This document shows, piece after piece, positions 15,204 to 24,655 of a DNA stretch of 60,670 bases. The notes under the pieces were generated by a model that did not search any database, was not told where the DNA came from, and was given only the letters and a program-made list of their open reading frames with translations. The stretch is from Desulfuromonadales bacterium (GTDB lineage Bacteria; Desulfobacterota; Desulfuromonadia; Desulfuromonadales; UBA2197): assembly GCA_014859605.1 (NCBI GenBank), contig JACUTW010000005.1, forward strand, positions 1-60,670, read 5' to 3'. Position 1 is the stretch's first letter. The number at the start of each line of letters is the position of its first letter. The translations under genes were made by a program, and so were the position numbers.

Positions 15204-16889
15204 CTACATGCGTTCCGGTGCGTTGATCCCGAGCAGGGATAAGGCGTTGGCGAGAACGTGCCGGACAGCGTTGACCAGATACAGGCGGGCAGCACTGGTC
15301 TCGGCATCGTCAACCAGCACCCGATGCGAGTTATAGTAGTTGTGAAAAAGAGCCGCGATTTCTTGCAGGTAGATCGTCAAGCGATGGGGTTCACAGACAG
15401 ACGCGGAGGTATTGACGACCTCCGGATAATGGATGAGAAGTTTGATCAAGGCGAGTTCTTCGGTCAGTTGCAGTTTGGCGACAGGAGCCGTCCCGACGGT
15501 CGGGCAGATCATCCCGGCTTCTGTGGCGTTGCGATTGATGCTGCAAATGCGCGCATGGGCATACTGAACGTAAAAGACCGGATTGTCGACCGATTGCTGT
15601 TTGGCGAGATCGATATCGAAGACCAGTTGCGAATCGGATTTGCGCATGACAAAGAAGTAGCGGACCGCGTCCCGGCCGACTTCATCGATCAGGTCGCGCA
15701 GGGTGACATAGCTGCCGGCGCGTTTGGAGATTTTGACCTCTTCGCCGCCGCGCAGAACGGTGACCATCTGGTGCAGCACATATTCCGGCCACCCTTCGGG
15801 GATGCCGACAGCGAGGGCCTGCAAGCCGGCGCGTACCCGGGTGACGGTGCTGTGATGGTCGGCGCCCTGTTCGTTGACGACCCGGACAAAGCCGCGCTGC
15901 CATTTATTCAGGTGGTAAGCGACATCGGGGACGAAATAGGTGTAGCTGCCGTCTGATTTGCGCATCACCCGGTCTTTGTCATCGCCGTAAGCGGTGGTGC
16001 GTAGCCAGAGAGCGCCGTCCTGCTCATAGGTGTGGCCGTTTTCGATGAGACTTTGCACCGTCGCTTCCACCAAGCCGTCGCGGTACAGACTCGATTCGAG
16101 GAAGTAGTTGTCAAAGTGCACGTCGAAAGCGCGCAGATCCTGATCCTGTTCCCGGCGCAAAAAGGCGACCGCAAAATGTCGAATTGCTTCCAGGTCCTGG
16201 GCATCGCCGGTCGCAGTCACCGCCTGGTCGCCGGCACTGACGCTCTCCCTGTTTAAATAGGCGGCAGCAACATCTTTGATGTATTCCCCTTGATAGCCGT
16301 CCTGCGGCCACCCCGCATCCCCGGGTTCGATGCCAAGGCAGCGAGCCTGCACCGAGAGGGAGAGTTTGTTAATCTGGACGCCGGCATCGTTGTAGTAGAA
16401 TTCCCGACAGACCTCCCAACCGGTGGCGGCCATCAGGCGGCACAGAACATCGCCGATAGCGGCGCCGCGGCCATGACCGATATGCAGCGGGCCGGTAGGG
16501 TTGGCGCTGACGAATTCAACCTGCACCTTGCGTCCGTCGCCGCTGGCGCTTTGTCCCCATTGGCTGCCGCCGCGATGGATGGCGTCAAGGACCTGATACC
16601 AGCAGGACGGGTCCAGAAAGAAGTTGATAAAGCCGGGGCCGGCGATCTCAACCTGCTGAATCAGACCCGCACCGTTGCCGAGAGCCGCGACAATAATCTC
16701 CGCAATCTTGCGGGGTGCCTTTTTCTCGTCGCGGGCCAGAAGCATGGCGACGTTGGTGGCAAAGTCACCATGCTCGGGATTGCCGGGAACTTCAACGACA
16801 AAGGGGGGGGTGATTCCGGAGTGCAGGGAGCCATCTTCATAGCAGCGAAGCAGGGTTTGCTCGATAAGGCGGTACAGGGTTTCTCTCAT
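15204..16889 (-). CDS. argS: Arginyl-tRNA synthetase
   Basis: A 561-residue class I synthetase that charges tRNA-Arg. Seen: N-terminal additional domain, the HIGH motif within [18 protein letters not shown] (about 130), the catalytic core with [10 protein letters not shown], the KMSKS equivalent in [15 protein letters not shown] (about 380), a DALR anticodon-binding domain and the C-terminus [14 protein letters not shown], typical of ArgS. ATG at 16889. It is followed closely by the SPOR gene and preceded by ftsB. Confidence 0.97.
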   Translation of the reverse strand: MRETLYRLIEQTLLRCYEDGSLHSGITPPFVVEVPGNPEHGDFATNVAMLLARDEKKAPRKIAEIIVAALGNGAGLIQQVEIAGPGFINFFLDPSCWYQVLDAIHRGGSQWGQSASGDGRKVQVEFVSANPTGPLHIGHGRGAAIGDVLCRLMAATGWEVCREFYYNDAGVQINKLSLSVQARCLGIEPGDAGWPQDGYQGEYIKDVAAAYLNRESVSAGDQAVTATGDAQDLEAIRHFAVAFLRREQDQDLRAFDVHFDNYFLESSLYRDGLVEATVQSLIENGHTYEQDGALWLRTTAYGDDKDRVMRKSDGSYTYFVPDVAYHLNKWQRGFVRVVNEQGADHHSTVTRVRAGLQALAVGIPEGWPEYVLHQMVTVLRGGEEVKISKRAGSYVTLRDLIDEVGRDAVRYFFVMRKSDSQLVFDIDLAKQQSVDNPVFYVQYAHARICSINRNATEAGMICPTVGTAPVAKLQLTEELALIKLLIHYPEVVNTSASVCEPHRLTIYLQEIAALFHNYYNSHRVLVDDAETSAARLYLVNAVRHVLANALSLLGINAPERM

Positions 16890-16976
16890 GTCAAACGTTG
16901 TCTTTCTCAGTCGTCTTCGCGGCGGGTGGCGGCGCGGTCGTACGGCTTCAGTATAATCGGGACAGTGAAGGTCTTT

Positions 16977-17342
16977 TTATTGCCCATCAGGTCGCACTTG
17001 CGTGGCACTGGATGGCTTTTCGCTGTTTGGAAACTGATAGATGATTTCATCGGCTTTGACCATACCGAGATCACGGCGGGCCAGGGATTCAATATATTTT
17101 CTGTTATGCATTAATGAATCTATCTCTCGTCGGGTTTGAGCGTTTTGTTCTTCAATCTTTTCCAGTTCGGCGCGGAGGGCCTTTTTGTCCTGATCGTACT
17201 GCAGCCAGCGCATCAAGCCGTGTCCGCCGAACAGGATTGTCAGCAGCAAAGCACAGCCGGCCACCGTCGCAATCACAAGCCAAAGATTGGGCCCCGGTTG
17301 TTTCGGTTCATTCTTTGGCGGAGTGGGCTCTGCTCGGGACAT
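16977..17342 (-). CDS. ftsB: FtsB/DivIC-type septum formation initiator
   Basis: A 121-residue bitopic protein of the FtsB/DivIC family, which joins FtsL and FtsQ in the divisome. A short Pro-rich cytoplasmic tail is followed by one membrane segment (about residues 18-38, LWLVIATVAGCALLLTILF) and a coiled coil (KKALRAELEKIEEQNAQTRR) ending in the family signature YIESLARRDLGMVKADEIIY. The start is placed at the ATG at 17342, which has AGGA upstream; a longer in-frame start would overlap ugd. It sits 10 nt after ugd and upstream of argS. Confidence 0.85.
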   Translation of the reverse strand: MSRAEPTPPKNEPKQPGPNLWLVIATVAGCALLLTILFGGHGLMRWLQYDQDKKALRAELEKIEEQNAQTRREIDSLMHNRKYIESLARRDLGMVKADEIIYQFPNSEKPSSATQVRPDGQ

Positions 17343-17352
17343 GGCGATCCTG

Positions 17353-18711
17353 TCAAGGCGCACTGCACGTCGTCGTGCCGCGACCCATGGCAAAATAAGT
17401 GAAGCCGTTTTCGCTCATCCGTTTTGGTTCGTAAAGGTTGCGACCGTCAAAGATCACCGGGGCAGCCATGAGTTCATTGACGCGCTCGAAATCGGGGCGG
17501 CGGAATTCGTTCCATTCGGTCACAATCGCCAGGGCTTCGGCTTTTTCTAGGGCCTGGTAGGCGTTGTCGGCAAAGCAGACGCGCTCGCCGAGGATGGCGC
17601 GGGCTTTAGGCATGGCAACGGGATCATAAACCGTCACAATCGCGCCGGCGCTGAGAAGTTCTTCAATCAGAACCAAGGACGGAGCTTCCCGCAGATCGTC
17701 GGTCTTCGGTTTGAAAGCCAGGCCCCAGACCGCGATCTTACGGCCGGCCAAAGGTTGCTGGGCTGCAGGGTCGCTTGCTGCAAAGTATCGGGAGATCTTT
17801 TTACCGAGGATCTGCTTTTGCAGGTAATTGGCGTCTTCGACAGCTTTCAGCAAAGAGAGATCGTAGTCGACACTGTTGGCACTGCGCACCAGGGCTTGCA
17901 CATCTTTGGGGAAGCAGGAGCCGCCATAACCGACACCGGGAAAGAGGAAGTCATAGCCGATGCGGGAGTCCGAGCCGATCCCTTCACGGACCGCTACGAC
18001 ATCTGCGCCGAGATGTTCACAGAGATTGGCAATCTGGTTCATGAAGGTAATTCGGGTGGCGAGCATGGCGTTGGCCGCATACTTGGTCATTTCGGCACTT
18101 TTGATATCCATGACGATGACCCGGTTGTTCTTGCGCATGAACGGTTCGTACAGTTCCTTCATCATTTCGGCGGTTCTGACGTTGTCCGTACCGATAATGA
18201 CCCGATCCGGTTTCATGAAGTCTTCGATCGCCGATCCTTCCTTGAGGAATTCGGGGTTGCTGACCACGTCAAATTCAAAGATTTCGCCGCGTTTTTCGAG
18301 TTCGGCAGCGATGGTTTTGCGCACCCGGTCAGCGGTTCCAACCGGGACTGTCGACTTGTCGACAATGATTTTGAAGCCGTCCATGCAGGCGCCGACGTCG
18401 GTGGCAACTTTGAGAACGTAGGAAAGATCCGCTGACCCATCTTCACCCGGCGGAGTGCCGACCGCAATAAAGCAGATGAGACTTGTTTGCACCGCTTTTT
18501 TAAGATCCGTAGAGAAGAAGAGCCGCGACTCGGCGACGTTTCGTTCAACCAACTCCTTGAGTCCGGGCTCGTAGATGGGAATAATGCCGCGATTGAGTCC
18601 TTCGATCTTTTCGCTATCAACATCGACACAGATGACGGTATTGCCGCTTTCGGCAAACGCTGCCCCGGCAACAAGTCCTACATAACCTGACCCAATCACA
18701 CAAAGTTTCAT
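17353..18711 (-). CDS. ugd: UDP-glucose 6-dehydrogenase
   Basis: A 452-residue NAD-dependent enzyme that oxidises UDP-glucose to UDP-glucuronate for polysaccharide or LPS synthesis. Seen: N-terminal Rossmann MKLCVIGSGYVGLVAGAAFA, VGTPPGEDGSADLSY, DKSTVPVGTADRV, NPEFLKEGSAI, the catalytic cysteine in FPGVGYGGSCFPKDVQALV, and the C-terminal UDP-binding domain with VWGLAFKPKTDDLREAPS and VTEWNEFR. The start at 18711 gives the standard N-terminus; an ATG four codons upstream is possible. The extreme C-terminus (GRGTTTCSAP) is poorly conserved. Confidence 0.95.
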   Translation of the reverse strand: MKLCVIGSGYVGLVAGAAFAESGNTVICVDVDSEKIEGLNRGIIPIYEPGLKELVERNVAESRLFFSTDLKKAVQTSLICFIAVGTPPGEDGSADLSYVLKVATDVGACMDGFKIIVDKSTVPVGTADRVRKTIAAELEKRGEIFEFDVVSNPEFLKEGSAIEDFMKPDRVIIGTDNVRTAEMMKELYEPFMRKNNRVIVMDIKSAEMTKYAANAMLATRITFMNQIANLCEHLGADVVAVREGIGSDSRIGYDFLFPGVGYGGSCFPKDVQALVRSANSVDYDLSLLKAVEDANYLQKQILGKKISRYFAASDPAAQQPLAGRKIAVWGLAFKPKTDDLREAPSLVLIEELLSAGAIVTVYDPVAMPKARAILGERVCFADNAYQALEKAEALAIVTEWNEFRRPDFERVNELMAAPVIFDGRNLYEPKRMSENGFTYFAMGRGTTTCSAP

Positions 18712-18746
18712 GGCTGCATCCATTTCTGTTGATCATTTTAAAGATT

Positions 18747-18776
18747 CCGGCCTGCTTGCCAAAGCAAGCAGGCCGG
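18747..18776 (-). terminator. Hairpin between the comEA-like gene and ugd
   Basis: CCGGCCTGCTTGC and GCAAGCAGGCCGG form a perfect 13-bp stem with a 4-nt loop. In the minus direction it is followed by AATCTTTAAAA, so it may terminate the comEA-like transcript. Confidence 0.65.
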
Positions 18777-18803
18777 ATGTCGCTAGTCTTTTCTATTTAA
18801 ATC

Positions 18804-19142
18804 TTATTCAAAGCGGATAAGCGGCTGAATCTTTTCGAGGGTTTTCTTTCCGACCCCATTGACCTTCAAGAGATCCTTCGAGGTCTTGAATGGCCCTTTT
18901 TCTGTCCGGTAAGCAACAATGGCGTCGGCACTCTTTTTCCCGACGCCGGGGAGTTTTTCAAGTTCCTTCGCAGTTGCCGTGTTGACATTGGTCAAGTTGG
19001 CAATGGCTGCCGATTCTTTGGCTGCGGGCGCTGCTGCTACTGGTGCAGGGACTGTAGTACTGGCCGGTTCCTCGGCCAACACTGGTGATGCAGTACAGGC
19101 CAGGCTTGCGATTACAACGAGAACCAGTAAAAATCTTTTCAT
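18804..19142 (-). CDS. ComEA-like helix-hairpin-helix protein, exported
   Basis: A 112-residue protein with a signal peptide (MKRFLLVLVVIASLACTASPVLA), a short Ala/Pro linker and a tandem helix-hairpin-helix DNA-binding domain: VNTATAKELEKLPGVGKKSA and LKVNGVGKKTLEKI. This is the layout of the ComEA family, which binds DNA during uptake; many bacteria also have stand-alone copies of unproven role. The start is the ATG at 19142 with GGAGGGGAAG upstream. No other competence genes are nearby. Confidence 0.88.
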   Translation of the reverse strand: MKRFLLVLVVIASLACTASPVLAEEPASTTVPAPVAAAPAAKESAAIANLTNVNTATAKELEKLPGVGKKSADAIVAYRTEKGPFKTSKDLLKVNGVGKKTLEKIQPLIRFE

Positions 19143-19585
19143 CTTCCCCTCCGTAACGTTAGGTGTTGATAGTGGATGGATTTCTGTGTGGGTGCCGATA
19201 ATCTTCCCTCCCAACGTCCGAAATTCGGGCCTGCTTTGACCCATCAGAGACATCCCGTTAACAGAAATTCATACGGCGTGATCTGCCGATTGCGAATTGC
19301 TATTGAATTAGCATGGCAGACAAAGAATCGTCAACTGATTTTAAACTTTCCTCCTCTGTTTTTCTGGTCAAAAATAGAAATGTCCTTACAGAAAAAGTGT
19401 AATTTTTTCGACGTGTTGTTCACTTTAACTGGTCATTTTCCTTTGCTTGACAGCCTTACCTTGCTGTGCTATTTTTGCAAAAATTTTTTATGTTTTCAGT
19501 AGGTTGTGTTCTAAATCGCAGTTGTATGCAGGAACCGCGGCGCTCATGAACTGTTATGTCGCTACGTCGGCCGAGGAGATTTTGA
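19143..19585. other. Gene-free AT-rich divergent region
   Basis: A 443-base stretch between the comEA-like gene and the CheY-like gene. No credible coding frame was seen. It contains an imperfect hairpin with CTGCC (19283-19287) and GGCAG (19315-19319) ends and a strong promoter at 19447-19475. Confidence 0.6.
19447..19475 (+). promoter_or_regulatory. Sigma-70 promoter of the CheY-like gene
   Basis: TTGACA (19447-19452), 17-nt spacer, TATTTT (19470-19475). The predicted start leaves a leader of about 100 nt before the ATG at 19586. Confidence 0.65.
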
Positions 19586-20806
19586 ATGAAGAAAAAGCTG
19601 TTGCTTGCGGATGACAGTGTAACGATTCAAAAAGTGGTTCAAATTACCTTTTCACATGATGATTACGATTTGACCGTTGTTGATAATGGTGACATTGCTT
19701 ACGAAAAGGCCCGTGCGCAACGACCTGATCTTATTCTTGCCGATGTCTTTATGCCGGGCAAGAATGGCTATGAACTCTGTGCTGCCGTCAAGAGTGATCC
19801 GACACTGGCGACGGTTCCGGTCCTTTTGTTGACCGGGACTTTCGAGCCCTTTGACGAAGCAAAAGCCCGGTCGGTGGGCGCTGACCGCTGGATCGCCAAG
19901 CCCTTTGAGTCTCAGGCGTTGATCGCCTGTGTTGATGAGCTTTTGACACGGGTCGTGCCGGCGCCGGTTGTTGCTCCTCAGGTCGCGACCCCTGCTCCTG
20001 CTCCTGTCGAGGTTGCTCTGCCGGAACTTTCCAGTGATCTGCCCGATGATATCTGGGGGAGTGAGTTTGTTGCTGAGGAAGTTGTTGGTAGCGACGAATT
20101 CCCCCCGCTCGATGCCTTCGCCGCGACGAGCCAGGATGATTTGTGGGATGTCAGCGGCTTTGAGACAGAACCAGTCGCCGCGGTTGCCGGGACTGATGAT
20201 CTTTGGGGCAATTTTGATGCGCCGCCTACAGTTGACCTCTCCCCTGCTCCGGCTGTGGTTGGCAGTTCGGATGATTCCTGGGAGAGTGAGGACTTTTCTT
20301 CGTCCTTTGCCGGAGTTGACACCAATATCTCGGCGGCGTTTGATTCGGTTGTCGAAGAAGTGCCGCTTGCCGACGAAGTAGAGGTTCTCGAAGAGATCGA
20401 TCTGCTCGAACCGGCAGCCAATGCAACGGCTGATATCGTGCTGGAAGACTCTTTTGACGCGGAGAGCTTCTCCTTTGCAGAAGAGATGGTTGAAGCTGAA
20501 GAGGTCGCGGCTGCTGATGTCTGGAGTGAGCCCGTTCCGACCCCCTCGATTGCCACGCCGCTGCCGCTCCCCACGCCTCCTGTCGTGCCACCGTATCCCG
20601 TTGCCGGTGCAGGGGACGCCGTCGCTCCTGCAGCGCTCAGTGATGCCCAGCTGGAGTCGATCGTCGAGCGGGTTGCGGACGTGGTTATTTCCCGACTCGC
20701 CGGGACGCTATTGGAAAAGATTGCCTGGGAGGTCGTTCCCGATCTGGCGGAGACGATGATCAAGGAAGAGCTGCGCAAGATTCGTGAGTCGGTTGCCGCC
20801 GACTAG
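19586..20806 (+). CDS. Orphan response regulator with acidic linker and C-terminal helical domain
   Basis: A 406-residue protein. Residues 1-125 are a CheY-like receiver (KLLLADDSVTIQKVV, phosphorylated Asp in ILADVFMPG, LLLTGTF, Lys in IAKPF). About 200 residues of acidic, Pro/Ala-rich linker follow, with repeated short motifs of the type DD-(I/L)-W-x-x-x-F: DDIWGSEF, DDLWDVSGF, DDLWGNF, DDSWESEDF. The last 50 residues form a conserved-looking amphipathic helical segment (LESIVERVADVVISRL, WEVVPDLAETMIKEELRKI). No HTH or enzyme output domain is present, so it probably acts through protein contacts. Output and partner kinase are unknown. Confidence 0.85.
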   Translation: MKKKLLLADDSVTIQKVVQITFSHDDYDLTVVDNGDIAYEKARAQRPDLILADVFMPGKNGYELCAAVKSDPTLATVPVLLLTGTFEPFDEAKARSVGADRWIAKPFESQALIACVDELLTRVVPAPVVAPQVATPAPAPVEVALPELSSDLPDDIWGSEFVAEEVVGSDEFPPLDAFAATSQDDLWDVSGFETEPVAAVAGTDDLWGNFDAPPTVDLSPAPAVVGSSDDSWESEDFSSSFAGVDTNISAAFDSVVEEVPLADEVEVLEEIDLLEPAANATADIVLEDSFDAESFSFAEEMVEAEEVAAADVWSEPVPTPSIATPLPLPTPPVVPPYPVAGAGDAVAPAALSDAQLESIVERVADVVISRLAGTLLEKIAWEVVPDLAETMIKEELRKIRESVAAD

Positions 20807-20837
20807 GAAAACACAGCAGATTCGCATAAGTGAAAGT

Positions 20838-20864
20838 ATGGGGATTGCGAAATCCCCATTTTTT
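20838..20864 (+). terminator. Rho-independent terminator
   Basis: ATGGGGATT (20838-20846) pairs with AATCCCCAT (20851-20859), followed by six T. It separates the CheY-like gene from valS. Confidence 0.85.
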
Positions 20865-20909
20865 ATTTCCCGGCCCCATTAATTTAATAGATTCGACCAG
20901 GATAAAACG

Positions 20910-23585
20910 ATGACGATCGATCGCACCCTCGCTAAAGCCTATGAACCGCACGACGTTGAAAAGAGATGGTATGCCGCCTGGGAGAGTCAGGGCTGCTTTC
21001 ATGCCGAACTTAACAACGGCAAACCCTCCTACAGTATCGTCATTCCTCCGCCCAATGTCACCGGCGCCCTGCATATGGGGCATGCCCTCAACAATACTTT
21101 GCAGGATATCCTTTGTCGCTGGAAGCGGATGCAGGGATATAACGTGTTGTGGATGCCGGGAACCGATCATGCCGGCATCGCCACCCAAAACGTGGTTGAG
21201 CGCCAGTTGGCTGCTGCCGGGCAGGATCGTCACGACCTCGGTCGCGAAGACTTTATCAAGCGGGTCTGGCAATGGAAGGCCGAGTCCGGCGGGCAGATTA
21301 TCGGCCAGCTCAAGCGTCTCGGCGCCTCCTGCGACTGGGAGCGGGAACGCTTTACCATGGATGCCGGCCTTTCGACGGCGGTACGCACGGTCTTTGTCAA
21401 ACTCTACGAAGATGGACTGATCTACCGCGCCAACCGTTTGATCAACTGGTGCCCGCGCTGCCATACTGCCCTTTCCGATATCGAAGTCGAGCATGAAGAT
21501 GCCAAGGGGCACCTTTGGCATATCCGTTATCCGGTGGTCGGCGTGCCCGGTCGCTTCATCATTGTCGCCACCACCCGCCCCGAAACCATGCTCGGCGATA
21601 CCGCGGTTGCCGTTCATCCTGAAGATGAACGCTACGCCGATCTTGTCGGCCAGCATGTCCGTCTCCCCCTGATCGATCGGGAGATTCCGGTCATTGCCGA
21701 CGCCTACGTCGACGGCGCCTTCGGCACTGGCGTCGTCAAGATCACTCCCGCCCATGATTTCAATGACTTTGAAGTCGGACAGCGGCACGGTCTCGATCAG
21801 ATCAACATCCTTGACGAATCGGGCAATATCAACGCCGCCGGACGCCAGTATGAAGGGATGGAGCGCTTTGCCGCCCGGACGAAGATTGTCGCCGATCTTG
21901 ACGCTTTGGGCCTCCTCGAAAAGATCGACGAACATGCCCTCTCCATCGGCGGTTGTTATCGTTGCAAGACGGTCGTCGAACCCTATCTCTCTCTGCAATG
22001 GTACGTTAAGACCGGCCCCCTGGCGGAACGCGCCTTGGCGGCGGTGCGGGCAGGGGAGACGCGCATCCTCCCCGAGCAGTGGGAGAAGAACTACTACGAG
22101 TGGATGGAGAATATCCACGACTGGTGCATCTCCCGGCAGATCTGGTGGGGACATCGCATCCCGGCCTGGTATTGCGATCACTGCGGCGCGGTGACAGTGG
22201 CGATGGACGAGCCGGCGCATTGCTGCCAATGCGGCAGTGACGAGCTCCGCCAGGAGACGGACGTTCTCGATACCTGGTTCTCCTCGGCCCTTTGGCCCTT
22301 CTCGACCATGGGCTGGCCGGAAAAGACCGCCGAGCTCGCCGCTTTTTACCCGACCTCCTGTCTGGTCACCGGTTTTGACATCCTCTTCTTCTGGGTGGCA
22401 CGGATGATGATGACGGGGCTGCACTTTATGGACAAAGTGCCGTTCAAGGAGGTCTATATCCATGCCCTGGTTCGCGATGCGCATGGCCAGAAGATGAGTA
22501 AGAGCAAGGGGAACGTCATCGATCCCCTGGTGATTATCGACGAATACGGCGCCGATGCTTTCCGTTTTACTCTCACCGCCTTTGCGGCGATGGGGCGCGA
22601 CATCAAGCTTGCCACCGAGCGCATTGCCGGCTACCGCGCTTTTGCCAATAAACTCTGGAATGCCGCCCGCTTTACCCTGATGAACCTCGAAGGGTTCACT
22701 CCAGCTCACGAGGGCTTAAGCGGACTCACTCTCTCCCTCCCTGATCAGTGGATCCTCAAGCGCCTGTCGCAGACCGCCGAGCAGGTCAATGTCGCCCTTG
22801 TGGAATACAAGTTTAATGAGGTCGCCTCCCTCCTTTACGCTTTTACCTGGAACGATTTCTGCGACTGGTACATTGAACTGGTGAAAGATGACCTCTACGG
22901 CAGTGATGCCGTTGCCAAGCTCCGGGCCCAGACCGTCCTCTACACTGTCCTGGAAGCGTTGTTGCGCCTTCTTCATCCCCTTATGCCCTTTATCACTGAA
23001 GAAATCTGGCAAAGCCTGCCCGGTACGCGGCCGACATCCACGATTATGTACGCTCCTTATCCTGATGGCGGTGGCTATATTTTCGATGCCGCCAGTGCCG
23101 CGCAGATGGAGCAGATTATGGAGGTTATCCGGGCAATTCGCAATATTCGCGGCGAGATGGATGTCAACCCCGGTCGCCAGATCAGTGTGGTTTTCGATTG
23201 CCGCAATGAAGGGGATTTGGCGGTCACCCGTGTCGGCGAGCGTTATATCCGCACCCTCGCCCGCGTCAAAGAGCAACTCGGTGCCATCAATGTCGCTCGA
23301 CCGGAGCAGGTCGCGACCCAGGTGGCGGGCGGGATCGAAATTCTCGTGCCCCTGGCCGGGCTGATCGATGTTGCTGCTGAAATCGAGCGCCTCGGCAAAG
23401 AGATTGCCAAAGTCCGGAAGGATGTCGAGATGTTCGAGAAGAAGCTCGGCAACGAAGCCTTTGTTGCGCGTGCCCCGGCGGAGGTGTTGGAGAAGGATCG
23501 CGCCAAACTGTCCGATGCCACCGAGAAACTGGCCATCCTTAATGCCAGCTTGGCAAAGATTCAGGAGCTGAAACCGAGTCGATGA
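20910..23585 (+). CDS. valS: Valyl-tRNA synthetase
   Basis: An 891-residue class I synthetase that charges tRNA-Val and edits mischarged threonine. Seen: HIGH motif as HMGHALNNTLQD (about 50), editing domain with TTRPETMLGDTAVAV and AHDFNDFEVG, a zinc-type Cys set in CDHCGAV and CCQCGSDELR, DTWFSSALWPFSTMGWP, KMSKS as GQKMSKSKGNVIDP (about 530), the anticodon-binding domain, and the C-terminal coiled-coil arm (IERLGKEIAKVRKDVEMFEK). Its TGA stop overlaps the ATG of the next gene by 4 nt. Confidence 0.97.
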   Translation: MTIDRTLAKAYEPHDVEKRWYAAWESQGCFHAELNNGKPSYSIVIPPPNVTGALHMGHALNNTLQDILCRWKRMQGYNVLWMPGTDHAGIATQNVVERQLAAAGQDRHDLGREDFIKRVWQWKAESGGQIIGQLKRLGASCDWERERFTMDAGLSTAVRTVFVKLYEDGLIYRANRLINWCPRCHTALSDIEVEHEDAKGHLWHIRYPVVGVPGRFIIVATTRPETMLGDTAVAVHPEDERYADLVGQHVRLPLIDREIPVIADAYVDGAFGTGVVKITPAHDFNDFEVGQRHGLDQINILDESGNINAAGRQYEGMERFAARTKIVADLDALGLLEKIDEHALSIGGCYRCKTVVEPYLSLQWYVKTGPLAERALAAVRAGETRILPEQWEKNYYEWMENIHDWCISRQIWWGHRIPAWYCDHCGAVTVAMDEPAHCCQCGSDELRQETDVLDTWFSSALWPFSTMGWPEKTAELAAFYPTSCLVTGFDILFFWVARMMMTGLHFMDKVPFKEVYIHALVRDAHGQKMSKSKGNVIDPLVIIDEYGADAFRFTLTAFAAMGRDIKLATERIAGYRAFANKLWNAARFTLMNLEGFTPAHEGLSGLTLSLPDQWILKRLSQTAEQVNVALVEYKFNEVASLLYAFTWNDFCDWYIELVKDDLYGSDAVAKLRAQTVLYTVLEALLRLLHPLMPFITEEIWQSLPGTRPTSTIMYAPYPDGGGYIFDAASAAQMEQIMEVIRAIRNIRGEMDVNPGRQISVVFDCRNEGDLAVTRVGERYIRTLARVKEQLGAINVARPEQVATQVAGGIEILVPLAGLIDVAAEIERLGKEIAKVRKDVEMFEKKLGNEAFVARAPAEVLEKDRAKLSDATEKLAILNASLAKIQELKPSR

Positions 23586-24655
23586 AAATCACCGGGACGA
23601 TGCCGCAGTCGATCCTGATCATTCGCCCCAGCGCCATGGGTGATATCATCATGGCTTCGCCGATGCTCGCCACTCTGCGCCGGGCTTACCCGCAGGCGCG
23701 GATTTGTTGGCTGGTGGAGCCGGGTTTTGCAGATCTCCTGCGGCATCATGGCGATCTTGATGAACTCATCCTTTGGCCTAAAGGGGAATGGCACCGACTT
23801 GCCCGGGAAAAACGCTATGTTGAACTCGCGCGCCGGGTTGTGGCCCTGCGTCGGCAGCTGCGCAGTCACCGTTTTGATCTCGCCATTGATGCCGTCGGTC
23901 TGATCAAGAGCCGCTTTCTCTTGTGGCTCAGCGGTGCCCGGCAAACGATCGGTTTTGTCTCCAAGGAACCCGGCGCTTTTCTCCTTCATCGTAAGGTTGT
24001 CAAGAGCAAGGATGATCCGGCGATGAGTTCGGAATACCGGGAGATGATGGTTGCCCTCGGCCTGGATCCTGGTTCCTTTGTGCCGAAGGTTGTGGTAGCC
24101 CCGGAAGATCGGGCCATTGCGCGGCAGCTTCTTTCCAGTCTTGGTGTTGGCAGCGATTATTTCGTCTTTGCCCCTTTTACGACACGGCCCCAAAAACACT
24201 GGTTCGATGAGCGCTGGGCGCTCCTGACCGGGGCATTGGTCGATAAATTTAGTAAACCAGTGATTATCCTTGGCGGGCCGGGAGACGCGGCGCGCGGCGC
24301 AGAGATCGCCCGGCAGAGTGACCACGCCCAGGTTCACAGTCTCTGTGGGCGGACAACCCTCGGGGAGAGTGCGGCGATTATTGAAGACGCGGCACTGCTG
24401 ATCGGGGTCGATACCGGTTTGACCCACATGGGGACCGCTTTTGCCATTCCGACGCTTGCTCTCTTTGGCGCCACCTGTCCTTATCGTACAACTGCGTCGC
24501 CGCGCACCCGGGTCCTTTACGATGCACCCGCCTGTTCCCCCTGTCGCCGTAAGCCGACTTGTCATGGTCAATTCGATTGCATGCGCGCTTTGACGGTCGA
24601 AAAGATCGTTGCGGCGGCCACGACTCTCCTCGATGAAGAGCGCGAGACCCCATGA
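23582..24655 (+). CDS. Glycosyltransferase family 9 (LPS heptosyltransferase type)
   Basis: A 357-residue GT-B enzyme of family GT9, which adds heptose to the inner core of lipopolysaccharide. Seen: SILIIRPSAMGDIIMASPML at the N-terminus, WLVEPGFADLL, VAPFTTRPQKHWF (the ADP-heptose region begins here), and the C-terminal IGVDTGLTHMGTAFAIPTLALFG with the conserved D-T-G-x-x-H. The Cys-rich CSPCRRKPTCHGQFDCM segment is typical of WaaF/RfaF-like proteins. The start overlaps valS by 4 nt and its stop overlaps the next glycosyltransferase by 4 nt. Exact sugar transferred is inferred. Confidence 0.9.
   Translation: MKITGTMPQSILIIRPSAMGDIIMASPMLATLRRAYPQARICWLVEPGFADLLRHHGDLDELILWPKGEWHRLAREKRYVELARRVVALRRQLRSHRFDLAIDAVGLIKSRFLLWLSGARQTIGFVSKEPGAFLLHRKVVKSKDDPAMSSEYREMMVALGLDPGSFVPKVVVAPEDRAIARQLLSSLGVGSDYFVFAPFTTRPQKHWFDERWALLTGALVDKFSKPVIILGGPGDAARGAEIARQSDHAQVHSLCGRTTLGESAAIIEDAALLIGVDTGLTHMGTAFAIPTLALFGATCPYRTTASPRTRVLYDAPACSPCRRKPTCHGQFDCMRALTVEKIVAAATTLLDEERETP

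Noticed and set aside
19283..19319. Imperfect hairpin in the intergenic region before the CheY-like gene, considered as a small RNA
   Set aside because: No promoter directly upstream and no terminator after it; insufficient support.
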